Positions 1 through 6,161 of a stretch of DNA of 18,518 bases are shown here, piece after piece. Positions within the stretch are counted from its first letter, which is position 1, and the number at the start of each line of letters is the position of its first letter. The notes beneath the pieces were generated by a model that had not been told where the DNA came from, made no database searches, and saw only the letters and a program-made list of their open reading frames with translations. The stretch is from an uncultured Chloroflexota bacterium (GTDB taxonomy: Bacteria; Chloroflexota; Limnocylindria; Limnocylindrales; Limnocylindraceae): NCBI GenBank assembly GCA_903937225.1, contig CAIZYO010000067.1:1-18518 (forward strand), in the 5' to 3' direction. A program made the position numbers and the translations under genes.

Positions 1-356
1 ATCTTCGGCAGACGGTCGAGCGTGCAGACGGTGATGGAGACGGTCAGCAGAATCAGCATCGCCGTAAACCACGGCGCGGTGAAGATGCGGACGAGACCGA
101 GCCGCTCAAAGACGTCTACGAGTGGTCCCAAGGTGGGCTCGGAGAGTGCGCGCAGTTCGCCCATCTCTACGGCGTAGTCGGAGGCGCTGAGCAGTGCGTA
201 GTCGGGAAGCTGACGGAGGGCCACACCAATACTCGCGGCGATCGTGATCGCGGCGATCTGCACCATGGCGAACTGCACGTTCGCCAGGAGCGCGCGAACC
301 ACAAGGAGCGGGCCTCTGATCACCTCCTGATGGTAGCCTTCGCACCGATCGCCCAT
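1..356 (-). CDS. resB: ResB-like cytochrome c biogenesis protein, N-terminal part (runs off the left edge)
   Basis: The minus frame is open from an ATG at 356 to the window edge, giving about 118 residues without a stop. Visible features are a first hydrophobic segment (residues 17-47), a polar stretch containing RQLPDY, and a second hydrophobic segment (96-113) preceded by APWF and ending in CTLDRLP. That arrangement is typical of ResB/Ccs1, the System II membrane protein that with ResA/CcsA delivers haem to apocytochrome c outside the membrane. The start is uncertain. The ATG at 356 has no clear ribosome site, while a GTG at 323 directly abuts an AGGAG sequence, too close for normal use. 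The gene diverges from the Lrp/AsnC gene at 398, with only 41 bases between the two ATGs. The family call rests on motif pattern only, because most of the protein lies outside the window. Confidence 0.66.
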   Translation of the reverse strand, partial: MGDRCEGYHQEVIRGPLLVVRALLANVQFAMVQIAAITIAASIGVALRQLPDYALLSASDYAVEMGELRALSEPTLGPLVDVFERLGLVRIFTAPWFTAMLILLTVSITVCTLDRLPK

Positions 357-363
357 CGGGCGA
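349..363. promoter_or_regulatory. perfect inverted repeat between divergent resB-like and Lrp genes, candidate operator
   Basis: The bases TCGCCC-ATC-GGGCGA form a perfect 6-bp inverted repeat with a 3-base spacer. It lies in the narrow divergent region and overlaps the upstream candidate start of the resB-like gene. Lrp/AsnC proteins bind short partial palindromes and usually regulate their own gene, so an operator role is plausible. No experimental signal is visible in the sequence. Confidence 0.35.
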
Positions 364-369
364 AACCAG

Positions 370-387
370 GCGCAGGGCCTTCTGCGC
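370..387 (+). promoter_or_regulatory. inverted repeat just before the Lrp ribosome-binding site
   Basis: GCGCAG (370-375) and CTGCGC (382-387) are perfectly complementary around a 6-base loop. The ribosome site AGGAGG (388-393) follows immediately. It could be a second operator half or a hairpin in the leader that affects translation. Its position is clear but its role is inferred. Confidence 0.3.
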
Positions 388-397
388 AGGAGGATCA

Positions 398-874
398 ATG
401 GCGAAGGGACAGGAGCGTCCGGCACTGGATGATCTAGACCGCCGACTCATGGAGGTCCTTCAGGTTGACGGCCGCCGTCCGTTCACGGAGATCGCCACCG
501 CATTCGCCGTCCCCGAATCAACGATCCGCGCGCGCTACAAGGCGCTTGTTGACCGCGGTGCGCTCAAGGTGATCGCTGTTGCAGATCCACTGAAGGTTGG
601 CTATCCACTGATGGCGATGATCGGCGTCCGCTGCACACCCGCCGCACTCCTCTCCACCGCAACGGCACTCGAAGCGCTCCCAGAGGTGAGCTACTGCGTG
701 GTGGTTGCCGGCGCGTATGACCTGCTCATTGAAGTGGTCTGCGAAGATAACGACGCGCTGCTCGCCTTCCTCACCGAACGACTCCGCTCAATTGAAGGCG
801 TGCTCGAGACGGAGACGTTCGTCTATCTGCGAATCCTCAAGCAGAACTACGAGTGGGGCACCGCAACGCCGTAA
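398..874 (+). CDS. Lrp/AsnC-family transcriptional regulator
   Basis: This 158-residue protein has the usual family length. An N-terminal winged helix-turn-helix covers roughly residues 10-60, beginning LDDLDRRLMEVLQVDGR, with the recognition-helix region PESTIRARYKALVDRGAL. A C-terminal effector-binding RAM domain (about 70-150) includes ALPEVSYCVVVAGAYDLLIEV, matching the family pattern of a G-x-YD element after a valine-rich strand. Such proteins sense amino acids or related small molecules as dimers or octamers. The ATG at 398 is supported by AGGAGG at 388-393, four bases upstream. The gene is divergent from the resB-like gene, and two inverted repeats sit between them. The ligand and regulon cannot be told from sequence. 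Confidence 0.93.
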   Translation: MAKGQERPALDDLDRRLMEVLQVDGRRPFTEIATAFAVPESTIRARYKALVDRGALKVIAVADPLKVGYPLMAMIGVRCTPAALLSTATALEALPEVSYCVVVAGAYDLLIEVVCEDNDALLAFLTERLRSIEGVLETETFVYLRILKQNYEWGTATP

Positions 875-896
875 CGCCGTAACTCCGTAACGCTAC
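865..896 (+). repeat. short tandem repeat, 8-bp unit, across the Lrp gene stop codon
   Basis: Four consecutive 8-base units read AACGCCGT, AACGCCGT, AACTCCGT and AACGCTAC. The first two are identical and the others carry one or more changes. The array covers the last codons and the TAA stop (872-874) of the regulator gene. Confidence 0.7.
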
Positions 897-900
897 GGGG
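883..900. terminator. possible hairpin terminator between convergent genes
   Basis: A 7-bp stem (883-889 with 894-900, one G-T pair) closes a 4-base loop ACGC. It lies between the stop of the Lrp gene (874) and the stop of the convergent secreted-protein gene (907). Neither strand has a T-tract after the stem, so termination is only a guess from position. Confidence 0.25.
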
Positions 901-906
901 CTCGCA

Positions 907-1692
907 TTACGAAGCGCGCGACTTCCTCCAGCCAACAAGTGCCGCACCGCCGACCCAAAGCAGCAGGACTGCAAGGATGATCTTCGGCAGCTCGTGAATC
1001 CAGCCGTCATCACCGTGTGACTCGCCGCCATCAATCGGTCCAGGCGCTGGTGCAAAAAGCGGCATGGGGCCAGCAACGCTGCCGTCCGGAAGGAGGCACG
1101 TCATTAGTGCGGGATCTGTTGGATCAGCGTCTGGAGCGCATGGCTCAAGACCCGCGATGAAATCTTCGTACCACTGCTCATACATGGCGCCCCAATCGGG
1201 GTCGTCCGTCCCTGGCGCGTCTGAGGCTCCAGGAACGACTGCGTCAATCGGCATGATGCCGACTGGTGCACCGTCCACCGCCTCAACGAACCGCAATACC
1301 TCTGGTGCATCGGCAGGGAGCGCCTCACCCTCCTGTCGATCAAACGTTGCGTCACCCGTCACCGGGTCCACGAGATAAACAAACGTGTGGCGGCTGATGC
1401 AGCCAGCTTGGCAGTCGCCCCAGCCGTAGGTGTAGACCACGACCCAAGTTGCACCACTCCCTGGATCACCCTTCACTTCAAAGTACTGCGAAGCGCCGAT
1501 CAGGCCGCCATCCAAAAAGACGAAGTCTTCAAATGGCGCGCCAGCGGCAAGCACCGCCTGATGCGCTTCGGCCGGTGAGTCAATGGGGAGGCTGATGCTT
1601 TCTGAGGCGCTGACGCGCGCAGGGGAGGCGGCGGCGATGAGGAGTGTGAGCGCAATCAGCGCTGAAAATCTGCGAGTCTGACCTGTGCGCAT
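907..1692 (-). CDS. secreted, C-terminally membrane-anchored protein of unknown function
   Basis: This 261-residue protein has a signal peptide: basic start, hydrophobic core at residues 10-22, and likely cleavage after Val-Ser-Ala29. A globular region (about 35-150) contains GWGDCQAGC (90-98) followed by RHTFVYLVDPVTGD. I associate this Cys-rich GWGDC..GC element with uncharacterised extracellular proteins but cannot name a domain. An Asp/Pro-rich linker with two further cysteines (185, 199) follows. A C-terminal hydrophobic helix (about 236-255) ends in the basic tail WRKSRAS, which resembles a stop-transfer anchor. No LPxTG motif is present. The four cysteines could form two disulphides outside the cell. 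The ATG at 1692 follows an AAGGGGGG-like ribosome site. The tRNA-Pro gene lies upstream on the same strand. Confidence 0.8.
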   Translation of the reverse strand: MRTGQTRRFSALIALTLLIAAASPARVSASESISLPIDSPAEAHQAVLAAGAPFEDFVFLDGGLIGASQYFEVKGDPGSGATWVVVYTYGWGDCQAGCISRHTFVYLVDPVTGDATFDRQEGEALPADAPEVLRFVEAVDGAPVGIMPIDAVVPGASDAPGTDDPDWGAMYEQWYEDFIAGLEPCAPDADPTDPALMTCLLPDGSVAGPMPLFAPAPGPIDGGESHGDDGWIHELPKIILAVLLLWVGGAALVGWRKSRAS

Positions 1693-1775
1693 ACGTTACC
1701 CCCTTCAGTCTGCGTGACTACTCTGCACTTCTATAACGCCTGGAGGCGGCGTGAGGTTCCAGCGCGCTGGGCGCG

Positions 1776-1852
1776 TGGTCGGGGCGGAGGGATTCGAACC
1801 CACGGCCTCCTGCTCCCAAAGCAGGCGCGCTACCAAGCTGCGCTACGCCCCG
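1776..1852 (-). tRNA. tRNA-Pro (anticodon UGG), CCA encoded
   Basis: Reading the minus strand, a full cloverleaf folds. It has a 7-bp acceptor CGGGGCG/CGCCCCG, a D-arm GCGC-AGCTTGGTA-GCGC, an anticodon arm CCTGC-TTTGGGA-GCAGG and a T-loop TTCGAAT. The anticodon is TGG (1816-1818), so it reads proline CCN codons. The first pair C1:G72 with discriminator A73 is the hallmark of bacterial tRNA-Pro. CCA is encoded at 1778-1776. The T-stem (GTGGG with CCCTC) contains one T-T mismatch at its second pair, which is unusual. Confidence 0.95.
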
Positions 1853-1860
1853 TCGGTGCC

Positions 1861-1866
1861 ATCCTA
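1861..1866 (-). promoter_or_regulatory. possible -10 element of the tRNA-Pro gene
   Basis: TAGGAT on the minus strand resembles the -10 consensus and would place the transcript start within a few bases of the mature tRNA 5' end (1852). No good -35 hexamer is seen at the expected distance, so this is weak. Confidence 0.22.
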
Positions 1867-1910
1867 GCGTGGAGCGCCTCCGAGCCCGATTGCGTGGCAT
1901 CATCACCCCC

Positions 1911-3533
1911 ATGCCTCCACGTCCCACACCACACCTTCGCGACGCCTTCGCCTCGGCGCTGGTCCCTGGACTCGGTCAACTCCTCCAGGGGCGTCGCCGC
2001 GCCGCCCTCATCTCCGCGGCACCGCTCCTTCTGGCGGCGCTGATCCTGCTCCTCGGTGTTGCCTCTAACGGCCTCGTCGCCTTCGCCGCCTCGTTCGCCA
2101 ACCCTGGGCGACTCGCGCTCCTCACGCTCCTCCTCATCCTGATGATTCCGTGGCGCGCGTTGGTGGTGCTGGACGCAGCGCGCACAACTCGTCAACGCAC
2201 GTCGATCTCACTCCTCTTGGTACTCGCCATGCTGATCTCCGCCGCACCACACGCGGGCGCCGCACTGATCACCTCACGTGCGAGCAGCACGGTTGACGAC
2301 ATCTTCTCTGGATTCGAATCGGCCGAACCCGGAGACACGGGTGGACCAACGCCACCGCCACCGCCACTCGGTGACCGCTTCACGATGCTCCTCGTTGGCG
2401 CCGATGCGATGGGTGCGCGCACTTCATTCAACACCGACTCCATGATCATTGCGAGCTGGGACCGCGTGGGCGGCTGGGTGAGCACCATCTCCATTCCGCG
2501 CGACATCGTGAACGTGCCACTCGGTAACGGTGATGTCTGGGAGCCGAAGATCAACTCACTCTGGCCTGCCGCACAACGAAACAAGGAACTCTTCCCAGAC
2601 GGGCCCGCCACGGCGCTGCGCGAAGCACTCGGCGCAATGTTTGGGATTCAGATCGACGCCACCGCCGTGATCGCCATCCCAACCTTCCGCACACTGATCA
2701 ATGACATAGGTGGTGTGGATGTGCACGTCAGCCGCACCATCATTGATGCGAGCTACCGCACCGGTGACTTCAAGGGGGTGCGGCTACCAAAAGGTTATTG
2801 GCATCTTGATGGCGACTGCGCCCTCGCCTATGCGCGCGTGCGCAAGGCGCCCGGGACGGATGACTTCAATCGCGGTTCGCGGCAGCAAGAGTTGCTGTTC
2901 GCCATTCGGAACCAGATGGCAGCGAGCGGCAATATCCTCACCAACGGCCTTGCCTTGCTGAGCGCGCTCGGTGACGGAGTGCGCACCGACCTGAACCAAG
3001 GGCTCCTCCCCGCACTCGCCGAAGGTGCCGAGGGATTCGACACGAAGAAGATCGTCAGCGCGCAGATGCGCGCCGGGGACGGGATCCTTCGCTATCGCCG
3101 CGCAGACGAGCCGAGCCCGTACGGTTCCGTCGTCTTCTTCAACGCCAAGCGCGCGCTTCAACTCGGTGCGCGCCTCTTCCCCGCCGCAGGGACGCGTCCC
3201 TACGGATGGCCAGTTGCAAAGGGTGAACCAGAGCTCGGTAAAGAGTCGCTCCCCGCGCCGACACCGCCCGCGGCATCAGCCTCGCCGAGCGCCGCCGCCT
3301 CGCCGACGCCAACGCCTACCGCGTCTGCGCTACCAGTAGGCCCGTATCAGCGGCTTATCAGCTGCAACGCAAATCTCCCCGCGCCGATCTACACACCAGA
3401 ACCAGATCCAACCGCGCCGCCGAGCGAAGATCCGCTCGCGAGCCCGGGTGAGAGTGCAGCCCCAAGCGAAAGTCTGCCACCGAGCGAATCGCCGAGCGCG
3501 TCTCCAAGCCCTACGGTCAGCCCGAGCCCGTAG
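1911..3533 (+). CDS. LytR-CpsA-Psr (LCP) family cell-wall glycopolymer ligase with polytopic N-terminus
   Basis: This 540-residue membrane protein is counted from the ATG at 1911. The N-terminal third carries LVPGLGQLLQGRRR (residues 17-30) followed by three or four hydrophobic segments up to about 118, instead of the single helix usual in LCP proteins. A Pro-rich linker leads to the LCP domain (about 157-340), with LLVGADA, the acidic NTDSM element, SIPRDI, KINSLW, GGVDVHV, and the terminal motif LAYARVR followed by DFNRGSRQQE. The last 110 residues or so are low-complexity Pro/Ser/Ala/Glu, a likely wall-spanning tail. LCP enzymes transfer lipid-linked glycopolymers onto peptidoglycan outside the membrane. 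Neither the ATG at 1911 nor an in-frame GTG at 1869 has a clear ribosome site. I prefer 1911 because it keeps clear of the tRNA promoter region. The polysaccharide exporter 4 kb away may act in the same pathway (inference). Confidence 0.88.
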   Translation: MPPRPTPHLRDAFASALVPGLGQLLQGRRRAALISAAPLLLAALILLLGVASNGLVAFAASFANPGRLALLTLLLILMIPWRALVVLDAARTTRQRTSISLLLVLAMLISAAPHAGAALITSRASSTVDDIFSGFESAEPGDTGGPTPPPPPLGDRFTMLLVGADAMGARTSFNTDSMIIASWDRVGGWVSTISIPRDIVNVPLGNGDVWEPKINSLWPAAQRNKELFPDGPATALREALGAMFGIQIDATAVIAIPTFRTLINDIGGVDVHVSRTIIDASYRTGDFKGVRLPKGYWHLDGDCALAYARVRKAPGTDDFNRGSRQQELLFAIRNQMAASGNILTNGLALLSALGDGVRTDLNQGLLPALAEGAEGFDTKKIVSAQMRAGDGILRYRRADEPSPYGSVVFFNAKRALQLGARLFPAAGTRPYGWPVAKGEPELGKESLPAPTPPAASASPSAAASPTPTPTASALPVGPYQRLISCNANLPAPIYTPEPDPTAPPSEDPLASPGESAAPSESLPPSESPSASPSPTVSPSP

Positions 3534-3540
3534 CTACCCT

Positions 3541-4146
3541 TTAGCGCGCCGAGCGGTCAGTGCGCAAGGCGGCGGCCACGAGCGCCGCAGCTGCACCTCG
3601 ATGACTCAGCTGATCCTTCTCTTCCGCAGTGCGCTCCGCCATGGTGCGCCCGTCAACTTCAAAGATTGGATCGTATCCAAAGCCTAACGCGCCGCGCGGC
3701 GCCTCGGTGATGTGTCCGCGTCGCTCACCACAAAAGGTTCGTGGCGGGAGTGCGCCTGGCGCGGGATCCACGAGCGCCATGCAACAGACAAAGCGCGCGC
3801 TCCGGAGTTCGGCAGGGATCCCACGGAGTTCGTGCAACAACTTTTCGTAGTTCTGCTGATCGGTTGCGTCGGGCCCCGCATACCTGCGCGTGTACACACC
3901 AGGCGCTGCGTTGAGTGCATCAACCTCCAGACCTGAGTCGTCCGCGAGCGTCCACTCGCCGCTCGCCGCGGCGTAGAAGTGCGCCTTCTGCAGCGCATTC
4001 TCCTCAAACGTCTCTCCGCTCTCTGGCGCCTCTTCCGTGATCTTCAGATCCCGCAGGGTGACGAGGGTCAGCGGCAGTCCCGCGAAGAGTCGCTGAAGCT
4101 CCACGAGCTTATGTGCGGAGCCTGTGGCAACGAGGAGTGTGCGCAC
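3541..4146 (-). CDS. rdgB: RdgB/HAM1 non-canonical purine NTP pyrophosphatase
   Basis: This 201-residue protein has the standard family length. It hydrolyses ITP, dITP and XTP to the monophosphate plus pyrophosphate, keeping deaminated purines out of nucleic acids. Visible motifs are the nucleotide-binding start LLVATGSAHKLVEL (Ser where Asn is commonest), ETFEENALQKA (45-55), the catalytic LADDSGLEVDAL (67-78, Asp69/Asp70), PGVYTRRYAG, GFGYDPIF (155-162) and the C-terminal SHRGAA (181-186). The GTG start at 4146 has no strong ribosome site. It lies 21 bases after the rph stop, so it is probably translated from the shared operon mRNA. Its stop is 7 bases from the convergent LCP gene's stop. 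Confidence 0.96.
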   Translation of the reverse strand: MRTLLVATGSAHKLVELQRLFAGLPLTLVTLRDLKITEEAPESGETFEENALQKAHFYAAASGEWTLADDSGLEVDALNAAPGVYTRRYAGPDATDQQNYEKLLHELRGIPAELRSARFVCCMALVDPAPGALPPRTFCGERRGHITEAPRGALGFGYDPIFEVDGRTMAERTAEEKDQLSHRGAAAALVAAALRTDRSAR

Positions 4147-4167
4147 TGCTGACGCCGCTGCGTCGCG

Positions 4168-4899
4168 TTAGCGCGCGCCGTCGACGGTGGCGCGCTGGAA
4201 TTTAATGAGATCCGCGATCCCCTTGTCCGCAAGCGTCAACATGGCGTCGAGCGCATCTCGATGGAATGGCTCCTGCTCTGCCGTCCCCTGCAACTCCACG
4301 TAGTGTCCGCTCTCGGTGGCAACCACATTGAGGTCAACTTCGGCGCGACTATCCTCTTCATACGGGAGGTCGAGCACTGGCCGACCATCAACCACGCCAA
4401 CGGAGACCGCCGCAATGTGGCCTGTAAGGTGCTGCTCGAGCTTCTTGGCGCGCAACGCGAGTGCGAGTGCAATCCACCCGCCGGTGATGCTGGCGCAGCG
4501 CGTCCCGCCGTCCGCCACCAACACATCGCAGTCAATCAGAATTGAGCGCTCGCCGATCTTTGTCAGGTCAACCGCTTGACGGAGCGAACGACCGATCAGT
4601 CGCTGAATCTCATGGGTGCGGCCACCGAGTTTGCCGCGCACCGCTTCGCGATCCGAGCGCGTGTTCGTTGCGCGCGGCAACATGCTGTATTCGGCAGTCA
4701 CCCACCCGGTCCCCTTGCCGCGCAGATGTGGTGGCACGCGCTCTTCCACGCTTGCGGAGCAGATCACCACCGTGTTCCCCACTGTGATGATCGCGGAGCC
4801 TTCAGCCCACTTCTGGACGCCGAGTTCTGCGCTCAATGCGCGCATCTGATCTGGTGCGCGACCGTCGCCTCGAGGTCCGCTTGCGCTGCCGATACTCAT
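4168..4899 (-). CDS. rph: ribonuclease PH
   Basis: This 243-residue phosphorolytic 3'-5' exoribonuclease trims tRNA precursors and other RNA 3' ends. Family landmarks run throughout: DGRAPDQMR near the N-terminus, [10 protein letters not shown] (48-57), [17 protein letters not shown] (62-78), [17 protein letters not shown] (92-108) with the RNA-binding arginines, [11 protein letters not shown] (124-134) whose final Gly-Thr-Arg binds phosphate, [21 protein letters not shown] (180-193) with the two conserved aspartates, and the terminal [11 protein letters not shown]. It appears full length with an intact active site. The ATG overlaps the mazG stop as ATGA (4896-4899), and AGAGGAG precedes it. 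Confidence 0.97.
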   Translation of the reverse strand: MSIGSASGPRGDGRAPDQMRALSAELGVQKWAEGSAIITVGNTVVICSASVEERVPPHLRGKGTGWVTAEYSMLPRATNTRSDREAVRGKLGGRTHEIQRLIGRSLRQAVDLTKIGERSILIDCDVLVADGGTRCASITGGWIALALALRAKKLEQHLTGHIAAVSVGVVDGRPVLDLPYEEDSRAEVDLNVVATESGHYVELQGTAEQEPFHRDALDAMLTLADKGIADLIKFQRATVDGAR

Positions 4900-6161
4900 G
4901 ACTGGCTCCTCTCTACCGCTTTCGCCTCATCCCACAACGCGTCCAGTGTGGCAAAGTCTGCAGACTTTAGGGCAATCCCCCGCGCGGCTGCACGCCGCTC
5001 CACCTCTGAGAATCGTCGTCGGAACTTGTCGTTTGCCCCGCGGAGTGCCGCTTCGGCGTCGATTCCGCTCCGTCGGCCAAGGTTCACCAGCACCGCGATC
5101 ACATCCCCAAGCTCGTCTTGTGCGGCAGCGAGCGCTGCAGGGCCACTCGCCGGACGACCCGTGATTGAATCAGGGTTCCCCGCTGCGGTCAGCGCTTCAC
5201 TCAGCTCGCTCAACTCTTCATCAAGCTTCTCGAGAACTCCGTCCAAGGTTGGCCAGTCATATCCGAGCGCACTCGCACGATCCTGCAGCTCTCTACTCGC
5301 CGAAAGCGCCGGCAGCCCGCGACTCACACCAGCGAGTGCGCTCTTGAACGCTGGGGTCGTCTCGCCCGCCGTTGTGCTGCCTCCTGGTTCGCCTTGCGCA
5401 CGCTCTGCGCGTTCTTCGGCTTTGATCGCCTCCCACGTGCGCTGCACCTCACGACTTGTCTCGGCCGTTCCATCACCAAAGACGTGCGGATGCCGGCGAA
5501 TGATCTTTCGCGCGAGTCGCTCCTGAACGTCCGTGAGGTCAAACGCGCCGCGCTCCGATGCAAGCTGTGTATGGAGGATCACCTGCAACAACACGTCGCC
5601 GAGCTCTTCTGCCATCGCCGCATCTGCCTTCTCGCTCGGGTTCGCCGCCTGTGCCTCAATCGCATCGTGCAGCTCCCACGACTCTTCAATCAAGTGCTTC
5701 GCAAGGGTGAGATGTGTCTGCTCGCGATCCCAGGGGCATCCGTCCGGAGCTCGCAGCCGCGCGCTGATCCAAGGCATCGCCCACGGCGACGCGAGTGCGG
5801 CCAGCGGCGCGAGTGGCGGCACAACAAACCCGTCTCCGTGGTCCGTCGCACGCGCAGCTTCTGCAAGTCGGATCTTCTCCCCCTCAGGGAGGAGGGTGAT
5901 CAGATGGTCAGGCCCGTAGAGTCGGATAAGCAGATTGATCGCGTCGCCTCTTCGACCCGGTAGTTCAGCGCGTGGCGTTTGACCCTCGAGGCTGATCGGG
6001 GCACGAGAAACGATCAGCGGTTGTGTTGGATCGATTGCCGTGGCACGAATAGATTCCAGACTCACCACGCTGAAGCTGCCTGACTGAAGAGTGACCGTAG
6101 ATCCTTGCAGCGCGTGAGTGAGGAGCTGAAGAAGTGGCGCGTCACCGCCACGATCGGTCAC
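4896..6161 (-). CDS. mazG: MazG nucleoside triphosphate pyrophosphohydrolase with N-terminal extension
   Basis: This 421-residue protein has two MazG helical domains. The first (about 125-230) has [20 protein letters not shown] (159-163), EELGDVLLQ (185-193) and [10 protein letters not shown]. The second (about 290-390) has LDEELSEL (313-320) and DELGDVI (349-355). The EExxE plus ExxD sets bind magnesium in both domains. MazG converts NTPs and dNTPs to monophosphates, clearing aberrant nucleotides. The first 115 or so residues are not MazG. They resemble the C-terminal part of the tetrapyrrole-methylase-like domain fused to MazG in YabN proteins, without its SAM-binding front half. The GTG start overlaps the preceding foldase stop as GTGA (6158-6161), and a TGA stop blocks this frame shortly upstream, so the extension cannot be longer. 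It is the second gene of a four-gene operon. Confidence 0.93.
   Translation of the reverse strand: MTDRGGDAPLLQLLTHALQGSTVTLQSGSFSVVSLESIRATAIDPTQPLIVSRAPISLEGQTPRAELPGRRGDAINLLIRLYGPDHLITLLPEGEKIRLAEAARATDHGDGFVVPPLAPLAALASPWAMPWISARLRAPDGCPWDREQTHLTLAKHLIEESWELHDAIEAQAANPSEKADAAMAEELGDVLLQVILHTQLASERGAFDLTDVQERLARKIIRRHPHVFGDGTAETSREVQRTWEAIKAEERAERAQGEPGGSTTAGETTPAFKSALAGVSRGLPALSASRELQDRASALGYDWPTLDGVLEKLDEELSELSEALTAAGNPDSITGRPASGPAALAAAQDELGDVIAVLVNLGRRSGIDAEAALRGANDKFRRRFSEVERRAAARGIALKSADFATLDALWDEAKAVERSQS

Noticed and set aside
106..450. A minus-strand frame of 114 codons
   Set aside because: It is a shadow frame of the ResB-like gene and Lrp gene start; its Arg-rich translation is not protein-like, whereas the other minus frame matches ResB.
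3511..3533. A 6-bp inverted repeat (CTACGG with CCGTAG) at the LCP gene stop
   Set aside because: The 11-base loop and absence of a T-tract make it too weak to call a terminator; it may be chance in repetitive Pro/Ser codons.
4576..5526. A 316-codon open frame on the plus strand
   Set aside because: It lies antisense to rph and mazG, both well supported, and its Ser/Arg/Ala-rich composition is what the reverse strand of GC-rich genes gives.
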